Below, piece after piece: positions 1 through 8,647 of a stretch of 64,000 nt of DNA (position 1 is the stretch's first letter; each line of letters starts with the position of its first letter). The translations under genes were made by a program, and so were the position numbers. Source of the stretch: Nitrospirota bacterium (GTDB taxonomy: Bacteria > JACPQY01); assembly GCA_016180645.1 (NCBI GenBank), contig JACPAV010000004.1, positions 62,001 to 126,000 of the forward strand. Reading direction: 5' to 3'. Below the pieces are notes generated by a model, which searched no databases, had not been told where the DNA came from, and was given only the letters and a program-made list of their open reading frames with translations.

Positions 1-1161
1 TTTCCCAGTCTGACCGACGTCTCGATGTCCGGCATGTTCCACGCGGGTCCCGTCCCCGGCTACGAGGAGATCTACTACGACACGACCCGGCACGCCCTGG
101 CCGGAACCACGTGGAGTTATCTTCGGGCGACGAAGTTCGAACGGAGCCGGCAGAGTTACTACGGTCTCCTCCACTACGCCGATTCGCGGTTCTGGGAGAT
201 CCCGAACAATCTCTTCCCAAAACTTCTACTCGGATTCGATCTCTGGCGGTTCTTCCGCTCCGACGCCATCGAACGATTCGCAGCGAACCCGGCGGCTTTC
301 CATTCGCCCCTGTCGCCCGGATCGCGCATCATCGTGACGTACCTCGAATCGGGGGACGTGGTGGCTCACCAGACCGGCCACGAGGGGGCGGTCGCCTACT
401 TGCGCGTCCTTGCGGAATTCCTGGAGGTCATGCGGAAAAAGGCCGGTGAACCCTTCGATGCCCTGATCTTTTCCGATCATGGCAACGCGGAGGGAATATC
501 GCGCTTCTGTCCGGTAACGCGGTTCCTTCGAGAACGGGGTTACCGCGTGGAGGACCGGGTCTCAGGGCGCAGAAGCGTGGTCGTGCCCACGTTCGGTCTC
601 ATCAGCAGCGTGGCCCTGCACGCGGCCCGCGAGGAGTCCGAGGAACTGGCCGCGGCCATCGCGGGCCTGTCGTGTGTCGATATGGTGTTTTCCGGCGAAA
701 AGGGGATGTACACTGTGCGGCATGGTGGACAACTGGCCCGAATTGAGCACGACCGGTCATCCGACTCCTACGCGTACCGCCCGGAGGAGGGCGATCCGTT
801 GGGTTACCGGTCCGTCATGAAGAACATGGGAGACTCGGGCTATCTGGACTCGAATGGATTCGCCTCCTCCCGGCGATGGTTCGACGCCACGGCCGATTCG
901 GCCTATCCCAACGCGCTCGAAAGAACGGCGGAGGCCTTCGAGTCGCTCGTGCAGAATCCGGCGACGATCCTCCTGAGCCTCAAGCCGGGCACGTTCTACG
1001 GTCGAAGCGACATCCGCTTCTGGACACGGCTCGAATCCACCCATGGAGGCATGGCGCGCGAGGAAAGCCTCGGGTTCGTCATGACCACGCTTCGTCCGCT
1101 TCCGCCGTTCGTGCGATATAAGGACTTTTTGGGAAGTCTTCTTGGAGGTGCGACCGAATGA
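1..1161 (+). CDS. Alkaline phosphatase superfamily hydrolase, 5' partial
   Basis: The frame is open from the first base, so the N-terminus lies outside the window and the ATG at 25 is probably internal. The visible part has the C-terminal half of an alkaline-phosphatase/phosphodiesterase fold: a metal-binding stretch SGDVVAHQTGH near nt 350, the pair FSDHGN near nt 470, and a final THGGM near nt 1040. In this superfamily such Asp/His residues hold two metal ions, and the nucleophile Thr/Ser lies near the N-terminus, which is not visible here. The stop overlaps the start of the FadL-type gene by 4 bases, so the two are probably co-transcribed. The substrate (phosphodiester, sulfate ester or phosphoglycerate-type) cannot be told from this part. 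Confidence 0.75.
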   Translation, partial: FPSLTDVSMSGMFHAGPVPGYEEIYYDTTRHALAGTTWSYLRATKFERSRQSYYGLLHYADSRFWEIPNNLFPKLLLGFDLWRFFRSDAIERFAANPAAFHSPLSPGSRIIVTYLESGDVVAHQTGHEGAVAYLRVLAEFLEVMRKKAGEPFDALIFSDHGNAEGISRFCPVTRFLRERGYRVEDRVSGRRSVVVPTFGLISSVALHAAREESEELAAAIAGLSCVDMVFSGEKGMYTVRHGGQLARIEHDRSSDSYAYRPEEGDPLGYRSVMKNMGDSGYLDSNGFASSRRWFDATADSAYPNALERTAEAFESLVQNPATILLSLKPGTFYGRSDIRFWTRLESTHGGMAREESLGFVMTTLRPLPPFVRYKDFLGSLLGGATE

Positions 1162-2489
1162 TGATCTTCATTCGAAGATGGCTCCTCCTCGCCGCCATGG
1201 CGGCGCCCTCCACTCTCACGGGGACCCGTCCCGCGTTCGCCAATCCGCAGGACACATTCGGGTTCGGAGGCCGCGGCCCCGCCATGGGCAACGCCCAGGT
1301 GGCCGACGCACGCGATCTCTCGGCGGTCTACTACAACCCGGCCACGATGTTTCTCATCCCGGATGGAGAAGGGCTGGACCATTTTTCGATCGCCACCCTT
1401 GCTGCCGTGGACGATCTCTATGTGCGCAACCCGACGGGCGGCGACATCGGCAACCCGATCATCAATTCCTACAATGTGGGCATGGGCATGGTGGATGGCA
1501 TCGGAACACCATGGTTCAGGTCCGGTCTGAATTTCCAGATCCCCATTTTCCGGCTCCAACTCCAGCGCACCTATTTCCCGGACGAGCGCGAGGCTTTCTT
1601 TTCCAACAAACTGAATTTCGAATTCTATGGGGGCCGTTTCCAGCGCCAGGTGGTCATGCCGGCCGTGGCGTTTCGTCCGCACCGCCTGGTGTCTTTTGGC
1701 GCGGGCATTTCCCTTTTCACGTTCTCCCAGACGGATACGGATGTGTATCTCGCGGACGTCCTGGACCAAAGCAAAGCGTTCATCAATTTGCGCGGCGACC
1801 AGCAGAATACGAACAGCCTGACCTATGGACTCCTGTTCTGGCCGATGGAACGCCTGCGGCTCGGCGCGGTGTATCGCGACAGTGAGAGTTTTGTCATCCG
1901 GGGGCTCAGCAAGGTCGAAGTTGAGGATTTCCACCAGTTCTCGGATCAGCTCCTGGATTTCCGGGTTCAGTTTCGGCCGTCACAAGCGGGCCTCGGGGCG
2001 GCGTACCGGTTCTCGGACGTGCTCGGCTTGACCGGAGACCTTGTGTGGTATCGGTGGAGCCGGTACCGCGATCTTCACAATGAACGGCCGGCACCCGCGT
2101 TCAACGACACCTACAGCCCGCGCGTAGGGGTGGAGTACGTCTGGAGACCCATGTGGGTCTTGCGCGGGGGATACGATTTCGAGCCCACGCCGGTGCCGCG
2201 GCAGACGGGACGCACGAATTACGTCGACAACCACAAGAACGTCCTCTCCGGAGGTCTCGGCTTCCGGCTGCCGGCGGAGGGCTACGTGGCGTCCTTCGAT
2301 CTTTTCGGACAGGCTCACTTCATGATTCCGAGGAGAACGATGAAGGAAGCAACCCGTCAAGAGCTTCTGACCACCGCGGTCCAGTCCGCCTTCAATGTGG
2401 AGGATGCGCGGGACAATCCCGGCTGGCCGGGCTTCGAGAGCGGCGGCCGCGTCTACGCCTTCGGCCTGACCTTCAGCGTCGGAAGATAA
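1158..2489 (+). CDS. OmpP1/FadL/TodX-family outer-membrane transport protein
   Basis: A 443-residue protein with a signal peptide (hydrophobic stretch LLLAAMAAPSTL, probable cleavage after PAFA). The mature N-terminus shows the family pattern: a Gly-rich start (FGFGGRGPAMGNA), then DLSAVYYNPATM, the equivalent of the NPAG motif of FadL proteins. The rest alternates hydrophobic and polar residues as in a beta-barrel and ends in an aromatic-rich strand with terminal FSVGR. FadL proteins carry long-chain fatty acids or other hydrophobic compounds across the outer membrane. The ATG overlaps the preceding stop. A second family member lies at 22217-23728. Which hydrophobic ligand it takes up is unknown. 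Confidence 0.85.
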   Translation: MMIFIRRWLLLAAMAAPSTLTGTRPAFANPQDTFGFGGRGPAMGNAQVADARDLSAVYYNPATMFLIPDGEGLDHFSIATLAAVDDLYVRNPTGGDIGNPIINSYNVGMGMVDGIGTPWFRSGLNFQIPIFRLQLQRTYFPDEREAFFSNKLNFEFYGGRFQRQVVMPAVAFRPHRLVSFGAGISLFTFSQTDTDVYLADVLDQSKAFINLRGDQQNTNSLTYGLLFWPMERLRLGAVYRDSESFVIRGLSKVEVEDFHQFSDQLLDFRVQFRPSQAGLGAAYRFSDVLGLTGDLVWYRWSRYRDLHNERPAPAFNDTYSPRVGVEYVWRPMWVLRGGYDFEPTPVPRQTGRTNYVDNHKNVLSGGLGFRLPAEGYVASFDLFGQAHFMIPRRTMKEATRQELLTTAVQSAFNVEDARDNPGWPGFESGGRVYAFGLTFSVGR

Positions 2490-3509
2490 CTATCGCCGGC
2501 GTCGCCTGGCCGGACGGCGGCCAGAAGGCTTCCGGGAAACTTTTTTCACCGGTGTGAGGCGGCCAAGGGGGACGTTGTAGTGGTCGAGCAGGAATCGGTC
2601 GAAGCGCAGGTTGATGAGTTCCGGCTGCTCGAACATCGCGCCGTGACTTCCGTTCGGAATGTGCAGATGTTCGGCGTTCGGGATCTTCTCCACCATGCGC
2701 TCGGAAATCCAGTCGGGCGTGAACTTGTCCTTGCTGCCGCTGACGACAAGCGTCGGCACCTTCACCTGATCGAGCAGATCCTCCGCCGTGTGCTCCTGCA
2801 TGTGCTTGGCCATCTCGGCGAAAACCTGGAAGTCGAGCTGGTCGACGATGTGCCGGAAGTATTCGTTGAATTCGCCTGAACGGACGATCTCGGGATCGAC
2901 CCCCATCACTTCCGCCAGGTTGGCGATGTAGCGGCTCTCGATGGCCGCTCGGGCCACGCGCTTCGCCGATTGCGTCTTCTTTCTCGCACCCCAATACACC
3001 ACGGGAAAAAGCACGCGACCGACCCCGGAATCGAAAAACGTGTCCATCGGCCGGCCGTAGGTTCCCAGCATGGGAATCAGGCCGAGAACGCGGTCGGGAA
3101 AAAGTCGGTAGAACTCGAGGATGACCTGCACGCCGTAACTATGGCCCACCAGCACGGCCTTGTTCATGTGATGGTGGTCCAGGAGAAGCTTTGCGTCGGT
3201 TGCATTGACCTGCACGGAGGTTTGTTTGAGATCCTTGGGCCGCTCGGACCGGCCATGACCGCGGTAGTCCCACGTGATCAGTTGGCACCGATCCTTGAGG
3301 TGCAACAGGAGATGCTTCCAGAAAAACGTGGACGTGCCGATCCCATTGCAGAACAGAATGGGGAATCCACGTCCGACGGAACCGTAGAAAATGTTCGGTC
3401 CGGCCTCTCCTCCCCTTCCGCGAAGTCTCACGTGGCCCTCCTGGCCGCTTCCGGAATCTTCAGGGGCGATCCCCCCATGGCCGACGATGTATCCCGAGTG
3501 GTTCCGCAT
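2490..3509 (-). CDS. Alpha/beta hydrolase
   Basis: A 339-residue alpha/beta-hydrolase. The oxyanion/lid start is seen in FCNGIGTS, followed by WDYRGHGRS, the nucleophile elbow GHSYG (GxSxG), the acid in SGSKDKFTP, and the catalytic His in NGSHGAM. The C-terminus is a basic tail (about the last 15 residues are mostly Arg/Pro/Lys). It is the third gene of a tight minus-strand set: its ATG is 2 bases after the stop of the MeaB-type GTPase gene. The linkage suggests a role in acyl-CoA or ester metabolism connected to the methylmalonyl-CoA mutase, but the fold alone does not give a substrate. Confidence 0.85.
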   Translation of the reverse strand: MRNHSGYIVGHGGIAPEDSGSGQEGHVRLRGRGGEAGPNIFYGSVGRGFPILFCNGIGTSTFFWKHLLLHLKDRCQLITWDYRGHGRSERPKDLKQTSVQVNATDAKLLLDHHHMNKAVLVGHSYGVQVILEFYRLFPDRVLGLIPMLGTYGRPMDTFFDSGVGRVLFPVVYWGARKKTQSAKRVARAAIESRYIANLAEVMGVDPEIVRSGEFNEYFRHIVDQLDFQVFAEMAKHMQEHTAEDLLDQVKVPTLVVSGSKDKFTPDWISERMVEKIPNAEHLHIPNGSHGAMFEQPELINLRFDRFLLDHYNVPLGRLTPVKKVSRKPSGRRPARRRRR

Positions 3510-3511
3510 GT

Positions 3512-4504
3512 TCAGGCGAGTTCCTTCTTGAGCAACTTCTCGGCCACCGAGTAGGGATCGGATTTTCGCTGGATGATCTCGGCTAGGACCGCATCGAGCC
3601 GTCCGGCGTCCTTCAACTTCTTCAGCACGCGGGTATCGATGGTGTCTTGCAGGGCGATCAGCAGCTCCCGGAGCGCCCGGCGCCGTTTCTTCTGCTCGAA
3701 CTGCCGCGAGGTGTCGAGGTAGGCGTGGTGTTTTTCGATCGCATCAACCAGCTCTTCCAATCCTTTTCCTTCCGCGGCCACGGTGGAGAGAACGGGACGG
3801 GTCCAGCCCGCCCGCTCGCCTTCCATTTCAACGAGTGTGGTGAGGTCCATCTTCGTCCGATCGGCGCCTTCGCGGTCGGCTTTGTTTACCACAAAAATGT
3901 CCGCAATCTCCAGGATGCCGGCCTTGATGGCCTGAATGCCGTCGCCAAGGCCGGGCGCGAGCACCACGAGCGTGGTGTGGGCCACCTCGGAGATTTCCAC
4001 TTCGGCTTGGCCGATGCCGACGGTTTCGAGCAGGACCACATCCTTTCCCATGGCTTCCATCACGGCCAGGATGTCCAATGCGGAACGCGAGAGTCCGCCG
4101 AGGTGGCCGCGCGTGGCCAGCGAGCGGAGGAAAACGTCCGGATCGGTGGAGTGGCGTTGCATCCGTACCCGGTCTCCAAGGATGGCGCCGCCGGAGAACG
4201 GGCTGGTCGGATCGACGAGGATGCCGCCGATTTTCTTCTTCTTCGCCCGGTAGAGATCGATCAGGCGGTCGATCAGCGTGCTCTTGCCCACACCCGGCGG
4301 TCCGGTGATCCCGATCACGGTGGCGGCGGAAGGAGCGGAGAACAGCTTTTTCAGGACGTCGCGAGAGCCGGGGATGTTGTCATCGAGGTCGCGCATGAGG
4401 CGAGCTGCGGAGCGGACGTCGCCTCCCCGGATTTGCCCCACCGGGTCGGCCGGGCTTTCAGATTTCGGATCAGGGAGCGACTTGGATCGGGTCGAACGGC
4501 TCAA
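3512..4504 (-). CDS. meaB: Methylmalonyl-CoA mutase-associated GTPase MeaB (ArgK family)
   Basis: A 330-residue G3E-type P-loop GTPase. The Walker A motif is GPPGVGKSTL, followed by DPTSPFSGGAILGDR, the typical switch region of MeaB/ArgK, then LLETVGIGQAE and the base-recognition motif NKAD. MeaB proteins guard and load cobalamin on methylmalonyl-CoA mutase. The gene directly follows the B12-binding mutase subunit, with 3 bases between them, which agrees with that function. The large mutase subunit is not in the window. Confidence 0.93.
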   Translation of the reverse strand: MSRSTRSKSLPDPKSESPADPVGQIRGGDVRSAARLMRDLDDNIPGSRDVLKKLFSAPSAATVIGITGPPGVGKSTLIDRLIDLYRAKKKKIGGILVDPTSPFSGGAILGDRVRMQRHSTDPDVFLRSLATRGHLGGLSRSALDILAVMEAMGKDVVLLETVGIGQAEVEISEVAHTTLVVLAPGLGDGIQAIKAGILEIADIFVVNKADREGADRTKMDLTTLVEMEGERAGWTRPVLSTVAAEGKGLEELVDAIEKHHAYLDTSRQFEQKKRRRALRELLIALQDTIDTRVLKKLKDAGRLDAVLAEIIQRKSDPYSVAEKLLKKELA

Positions 4505-4507
4505 GGC

Positions 4508-4909
4508 TCACGCCCGAGGGCGAACGTTTTCTTGGACCCATTTGATGATGTCCGCCAGGGAGGCGCCCGGGCCGAAAATTCCCTTCACGCCCTTCTTCCG
4601 GAGCGTATCGGCGTCATCGTCGGGAATAATTCCTCCGCCGAAGACCGCCACGCTGTCCGCTTTCTTTTCCTTGAGGAGACGGAGGACTTCCGGAAACAGC
4701 GTGTTGTGCGCGCCGGAGAGAAGCGAGAGTCCGATGGCGTCCACGTCCTCCTGGACGGCCGCCTGGACCACCATTTCGGGCGTCTGGTGGAGGCCGGTGT
4801 AGATGACTTCGTAGCCAGCCTCTTTGAGTGCGCGGGCAACCACCTTGACCCCGCGGTCGTGCCCGTCGAGTCCTGCCTTCGCGAGCAGGAGCCTGATTTT
4901 TCGTGCCAT
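4508..4909 (-). CDS. Cobalamin-binding domain protein, small subunit of methylmalonyl-CoA mutase type
   Basis: A 133-residue stand-alone B12-binding domain. It starts with [17 protein letters not shown], the base-off/His-on motif DxHxxG whose His is the lower ligand of cobalt. It continues with the family stretch [18 protein letters not shown] and VFGGGIIP. Normal methylmalonyl-CoA mutases have this domain fused at the C-terminus, whereas split enzymes encode it separately as here. It heads the MeaB/hydrolase set on the minus strand. The catalytic TIM-barrel subunit must be elsewhere in the genome. A corrinoid role in another mutase (for example isobutyryl-CoA mutase) is possible. Confidence 0.92.
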   Translation of the reverse strand: MARKIRLLLAKAGLDGHDRGVKVVARALKEAGYEVIYTGLHQTPEMVVQAAVQEDVDAIGLSLLSGAHNTLFPEVLRLLKEKKADSVAVFGGGIIPDDDADTLRKKGVKGIFGPGASLADIIKWVQENVRPRA

Positions 4910-5018
4910 GGTGGTTTTCGATTCTCCGGTTGTGGTCCCGTTTTCTTAGCCGCGTTCCGCCATCTTGTCAATTTCCGGCGGAACGTCGAAATTGGAAAGC
5001 GGCTCGCGGATACAGGGG

Positions 5019-5444
5019 CTACCGGTTCTCCTCGAGTTCCGTGACGAGCCCGAGGTCGGAGAGGCCGGACTCGCGGATTTTGCCGACAACGCGGATCACG
5101 TAGCCGTAGGGCAGACCCCGGTCGGCCCGCAGGAAGATGGAGGTCTTCGGATTCTCACGCGCAAGTTTCTGGAGCCGCACATCCAGCCCTTCGAGTGTAA
5201 TCTTCTGCTTGTCGAGGAAGATCTGACGGTCCTTCGTCAGCGTGAGCGTCATCTGTTTCTCCTGCTCCACCAGCTTCCCGGCGACGCTCCGCGGGAGCTC
5301 GACGCTGATTCCCTGTTCCAGCAGCGGAGCGGTGACCATGAAAATGACGAGGAGCACGAGCATGACGTCCACGAACGGCGTGACGTTGATCTCGGAGAGC
5401 GGCTTCGTCGTGCGCTCGTGCAGGGAATCGCGGGCTATTCCCAA
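5019..5444 (-). CDS. ExbD/TolR-family biopolymer transport protein
   Basis: A short inner-membrane protein with the ExbD/TolR signature: a cytoplasmic start ending PLSEINVTPFVDVMLVLL, in which the Asp in the single membrane helix is the proton-binding residue, then a periplasmic domain. The ExbB/TolQ-ExbD/TolR stator uses the proton gradient to drive TonB- or Pal-type functions. I place the start at a TTG (5444), because GAGGGAG lies 8 bases upstream and the family's conserved region begins about 15 residues later; this gives 141 residues. The open frame extends further into the upstream gene. The TTG overlaps the 3' end of the metallopeptidase gene by 10 bases, so translation is probably coupled. 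No ExbB/TolQ gene is adjacent. Confidence 0.85.
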   Translation of the reverse strand: MGIARDSLHERTTKPLSEINVTPFVDVMLVLLVIFMVTAPLLEQGISVELPRSVAGKLVEQEKQMTLTLTKDRQIFLDKQKITLEGLDVRLQKLARENPKTSIFLRADRGLPYGYVIRVVGKIRESGLSDLGLVTELEENR

Positions 5445-6268
5445 TTCAGATACTCCCTCAGCGTCATGGAGGAGCGGGCGATCGAGAACCGGCTGCTCCT
5501 TCGCGTGATCTTGGGGCGTCGCCCTCCCCATTCTTTCACCAGGCGGCCGACATACTCCAGTTTCCCAAGAACGATCGGTCGATCGGAATACTTTTCCAGC
5601 CACCGGGTGGCCGGGTCCAACCAGACGGCGAACGTCTCCGCGAAATCGTCATCCGGGTGTTTCTGCGCGTAACAGGCCGGCGCGAGTTTTTCCACTTCCA
5701 GGTACTTCACATGCTTGGGACTCTCCGGATCTCCCTTCCACGGCTTGGTCCAGTGCGGGTAGTCGAGGTAATCCCCTTCCACTTCAAAGGTCGTCCTGAA
5801 CTCTTCCAGCTCAAAAAGCTCGTAGGCATAGCAGAAGAGATGACCGGATTCGTGGCGCATGCACATGCGAACTTCACGGGGGGTGCACGGGCGTTCGCCG
5901 TTCTCCGCGAGCGCGGCCAACAGGTCCGGCTTCGTCGCGGCATCCATGAACAGCATGGACATGCTTCGCGACTTGGAGGGAACGCCGTATTCGAATCCGA
6001 GGTAGAAATCCGGATTCAAGTGCGCGATCCCCGCTTTCCGCAATTCGGCCACGAGCTCCTGAGCGCATGTTTCGAGTTGCGTGCCTTCCACTCGAAGGCC
6101 GAGGTCCCGGAGCGGCGTGGCCAACAGCTCCCCGGTCGAACGAGGACGATCTCCGGTGGAAATGGGAGGCACGGGCCTTCTCAAGGCGGTCCGGCGTGAG
6201 GCCGGCCGTACTCTCGACGTTTTCGGCGGGCAGGATGCCCGCGATGGCGCGGAGAGTGCGGAATTCAC
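5435..6268 (-). CDS. Putative zinc-binding metallopeptidase (Peptidase_Mx-like)
   Basis: The core holds MRHESGHLFCYAYELF, an HExxH-like site (H-E-S-G-H) with a nearby Glu, and downstream a stretch KHPDDDFAETFAVWLDP, which matches the third-ligand region of the putative zinc metallopeptidase family PF15887. The conserved part begins about LRDLGLRVEGTQLE. The first 45 or so residues of the longest frame are Arg/Pro-rich and unlike the rest, so the real start may be a TTG near 6124. The gene overlaps the ExbD/TolR gene. Substrate and cell location are unknown; no signal peptide is visible. Confidence 0.7.
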   Translation of the reverse strand: MNSALSAPSRASCPPKTSRVRPASRRTALRRPVPPISTGDRPRSTGELLATPLRDLGLRVEGTQLETCAQELVAELRKAGIAHLNPDFYLGFEYGVPSKSRSMSMLFMDAATKPDLLAALAENGERPCTPREVRMCMRHESGHLFCYAYELFELEEFRTTFEVEGDYLDYPHWTKPWKGDPESPKHVKYLEVEKLAPACYAQKHPDDDFAETFAVWLDPATRWLEKYSDRPIVLGKLEYVGRLVKEWGGRRPKITRRSSRFSIARSSMTLREYLNWE

Positions 6269-6295
6269 GAGTCCACATTATCATAGCGCTCCGCA

Positions 6296-6324
6296 TTGTG
6301 AAAAGAGAGGCGACATGCTACTAA
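6296..6324 (+). promoter_or_regulatory. Candidate sigma70-type promoter before nuoC
   Basis: TTGTGA and TACTAA are separated by 17 bases, close to the consensus -35/-10. The predicted start would lie only 5-7 bases before the nuoC ATG at 6337, and no Shine-Dalgarno sequence is visible, so the mRNA would be nearly leaderless. This weakens the call. Confidence 0.3.
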
Positions 6325-6336
6325 ATTCCGCTCGTT

Positions 6337-6810
6337 ATGGAAGAAATCGTTCGGGCGATCCAGGAACGGTTCGGTGCGGCCATCCAGCGCGTGGATCAGA
6401 TTCGCGGCGAAACGTCCCTCGTGGTGGACCGTGCGTCCATGATCGACGTGTTGACCGCGCTCAAGGCCGCGGGGTTTGAAATGCTGGAGGATCTGACCGC
6501 GGTGGATTGGCTTACGCTGAAGAACGGTCCGCTCAATCCAAAAGGCGAACGCTTCTCTGTGGTCTATATTCTCCTCTCACTTTCCCGGAACGCCACCTTG
6601 CGCGTGCGAGTCCCGGTGCCCGAAGAGGACCCCGAAGTGCCGACCTGCGTGGATCTCTGGCCCGGCGGAAACTGGATGGAAAGAGAAGTATTCGATATGT
6701 TTGGCATCCGCTTCAAAGGCCATCCGGAACTCCTGCGCATCCTGATGCCCGCGGACTACAAAGAATTCCCGATGCGGAAAGAGTTTCCGCTTACGAAGAG
6801 ACCCGAATAG
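6337..6810 (+). CDS. nuoC: NADH-quinone oxidoreductase subunit C
   Basis: A 157-residue NuoC (30-kDa subunit). It has the C-terminal signature WPGGNWMEREVFDMFGIRF, then GHPELLRILMP and a final FPMRKEFPL, all typical of the quinone-module subunit C of complex I. NuoC sits with NuoD in the peripheral arm near the N2 cluster. It is the first of four complex I genes in the order C-E-F-H, with nuoE starting 2 bases after its stop. No nuoD follows, which is unusual. Confidence 0.95.
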   Translation: MEEIVRAIQERFGAAIQRVDQIRGETSLVVDRASMIDVLTALKAAGFEMLEDLTAVDWLTLKNGPLNPKGERFSVVYILLSLSRNATLRVRVPVPEEDPEVPTCVDLWPGGNWMEREVFDMFGIRFKGHPELLRILMPADYKEFPMRKEFPLTKRPE

Positions 6811-6812
6811 AC

Positions 6813-7319
6813 ATGGCCTTCCAGTTTTCCCAGGCGGGGCTCGACGACCTGAACGGCTACCTGAAACACTGCCCCAAGAAGGAGGCCGGCCTGCTCTATG
6901 CCCTCCACTTGGTTCAGCAGCAGGCGGGCTACGTTCCGGATGAGGCGGTCGATGTCGTCGGGAAGCTCCTGGAAGTCAGCCGATCCCACATCGAAGGGGT
7001 GTTGACCTTCTACACGATGTATTTTCGAAAACCGATGGGCCGGAATGTGGTGACGGTCTGTTCCACCATCTCCTGCGCGCTCAACGGCGCGCTCGATACC
7101 GTGGGCGAGTTTGAAAAGCAGCTCGAAATCGAAACCGGGGAAACGACGCCGGATGGCCAGTTCTCGCTCCTCAAGGTGGAATGTCTCGGCGCGTGCGACA
7201 AGGCGCCCGTGGTGATGGTGAACGATCAGAAGTTCGACGGCGTGAAGCGCGAGAAGGTGAAAGAATTGATCCATGTCTGCCGCAAAAGAGCCGGGGCGAA
7301 CGGCTCGGCGAGAGCTTGA
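6813..7319 (+). CDS. nuoE: NADH-quinone oxidoreductase subunit E
   Basis: A 168-residue NuoE (24-kDa subunit, thioredoxin-like fold). The [2Fe-2S] cluster N1a ligands are visible as CSTISC and CLGAC (C-x4-C and C-x3-C). The helical N-terminal part carries ALHLVQQQAGYVPDEA, and GVLTFYTMYF is also family-typical. The ATG at 6813 is chosen because it follows the nuoC stop by 2 bases and begins at the family's start; the longer open frame runs into nuoC and is spurious. The protein belongs to the NADH-dehydrogenase module with NuoF. Confidence 0.95.
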   Translation: MAFQFSQAGLDDLNGYLKHCPKKEAGLLYALHLVQQQAGYVPDEAVDVVGKLLEVSRSHIEGVLTFYTMYFRKPMGRNVVTVCSTISCALNGALDTVGEFEKQLEIETGETTPDGQFSLLKVECLGACDKAPVVMVNDQKFDGVKREKVKELIHVCRKRAGANGSARA

Positions 7320-7326
7320 GGCATCG

Positions 7327-8640
7327 ATGGAACCGATCCTGACCCGGTACGCGCGCGACCCCGAGCAGAAAAAAATCGACGTGGCCGTTTCGCATGGCGC
7401 GTACGAGGCGGCGAAAAAAGCCCTTGCCATGAAACCGGAGGAGGTCATCGAAACGGTCAAGTCCTCGGGCCTTCGCGGCCGGGGGGGGGCCGGATTTCCC
7501 ACCGGGAACAAATGGTCCTTCATCCCGGCGGCGGCCCCGGTGCGTTATCTCGCCGTGAATGCGGATGAGAGCGAGCCGGGAACGTTCAAGGACCGGCTCC
7601 TCATCGAGGGCGATCCCCATTTGCTCCTCGAAGGGATCATCATCGCGTCCTACGCGATCAAATGCCGGACGGCGTTCATCTACATCCGAGGAGAGTTTAC
7701 CGACGGCGCGAACATTCTGCGCGAGGCGATCCGCGAGGCGTACGCCAAAGGAATCCTCGGCGAAAAAGTTCTCGGCACGTCCTACGCGCTCGATGTTCTC
7801 GTGGCCCGTGGCGCCGGCGCCTACATCTGCGGCGAGGAAACGGGGCTGCTCGAATCTCTGGAAGGTCACCGCGGACAGCCTCGCGTGAAACCGCCCTTCC
7901 CCGCGATCAGAGGGCTTTTCGGCCAGCCGACGATCGTCAACAACGTGGAAACCCTCTGCTGCGTCCCGCCGATCCTGAGCCACGGCGCGGAATGGTTCAA
8001 AAAGATCGGTCCGGAAAAGAGCCCGGGACCCAAACTCTTTTGCATCTCCGGCCGCGTGCGAAAACCCGGCATCTACGAACTTCCGATGGGCATCCCCGCC
8101 GAGCAGTTGGTCTTGGAGTACGGCGGCGGCGTGCCGGAAGGCCGGAAAATCAAGGGGATCATTCCGGGGGGCAGTTCGGCGGCCGTTCTCGGCCCGAAAC
8201 AGTTCGGTACGCCGCTCGACTTTGATTCCCTGGGCAAGATCGGAAACATGCTCGGCTCCGCGGGCGTCATCGTGTTGGATGACACCGTGTGCGCGGTGGA
8301 TGCGCTCACCAATATCATGCGGTTCTACGCCCATGAATCGTGCGGACAGTGCACGCCGTGCCGCGAAGGAACGGCGTGGTCCGTGAAAATCCTCACGCGC
8401 CTCGAACGCGGCGAAGGCGTGCCGAGGGATCTCGAGAATATCGCGAATCTGACGCGAATGATCAGCGGGCGCGCGCTCTGTCCGCTTGCGGACGGCGCCG
8501 CGATGCCGCTGACGAGTTTCTTCCGGGAGTTCAAGGACGAATTCGTGGCGCACCTCGAACAAAAGCGGTGCCCGATGCGCGGTGCCGCCGTGCCGGGCGA
8601 ACAGCGGCCGTTGCCGTTGGAATCCGGCACCCACGCCTGA
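7327..8640 (+). CDS. nuoF: NADH-quinone oxidoreductase subunit F
   Basis: NuoF carries the FMN and NADH sites and the N3 [4Fe-4S] cluster. Visible motifs are GLRGRGGAGFPTGNKW (Gly-rich nucleotide binding), NADESEPGTFKDR (FMN site), GAGAYICGEETGLLESLEG, and the cluster ligands CGQCTPCREGT with a fourth Cys in ALCPLADG. I choose ATG 7327, which has TGAGG 5 bases upstream and gives 437 residues; an ATG at 7273 would overlap nuoE by 47 bases. The usual next gene, nuoG, is missing: nuoH begins 7 bases after the stop. Confidence 0.95.
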   Translation: MEPILTRYARDPEQKKIDVAVSHGAYEAAKKALAMKPEEVIETVKSSGLRGRGGAGFPTGNKWSFIPAAAPVRYLAVNADESEPGTFKDRLLIEGDPHLLLEGIIIASYAIKCRTAFIYIRGEFTDGANILREAIREAYAKGILGEKVLGTSYALDVLVARGAGAYICGEETGLLESLEGHRGQPRVKPPFPAIRGLFGQPTIVNNVETLCCVPPILSHGAEWFKKIGPEKSPGPKLFCISGRVRKPGIYELPMGIPAEQLVLEYGGGVPEGRKIKGIIPGGSSAAVLGPKQFGTPLDFDSLGKIGNMLGSAGVIVLDDTVCAVDALTNIMRFYAHESCGQCTPCREGTAWSVKILTRLERGEGVPRDLENIANLTRMISGRALCPLADGAAMPLTSFFREFKDEFVAHLEQKRCPMRGAAVPGEQRPLPLESGTHA

Positions 8641-8647
8641 GCCTCCC

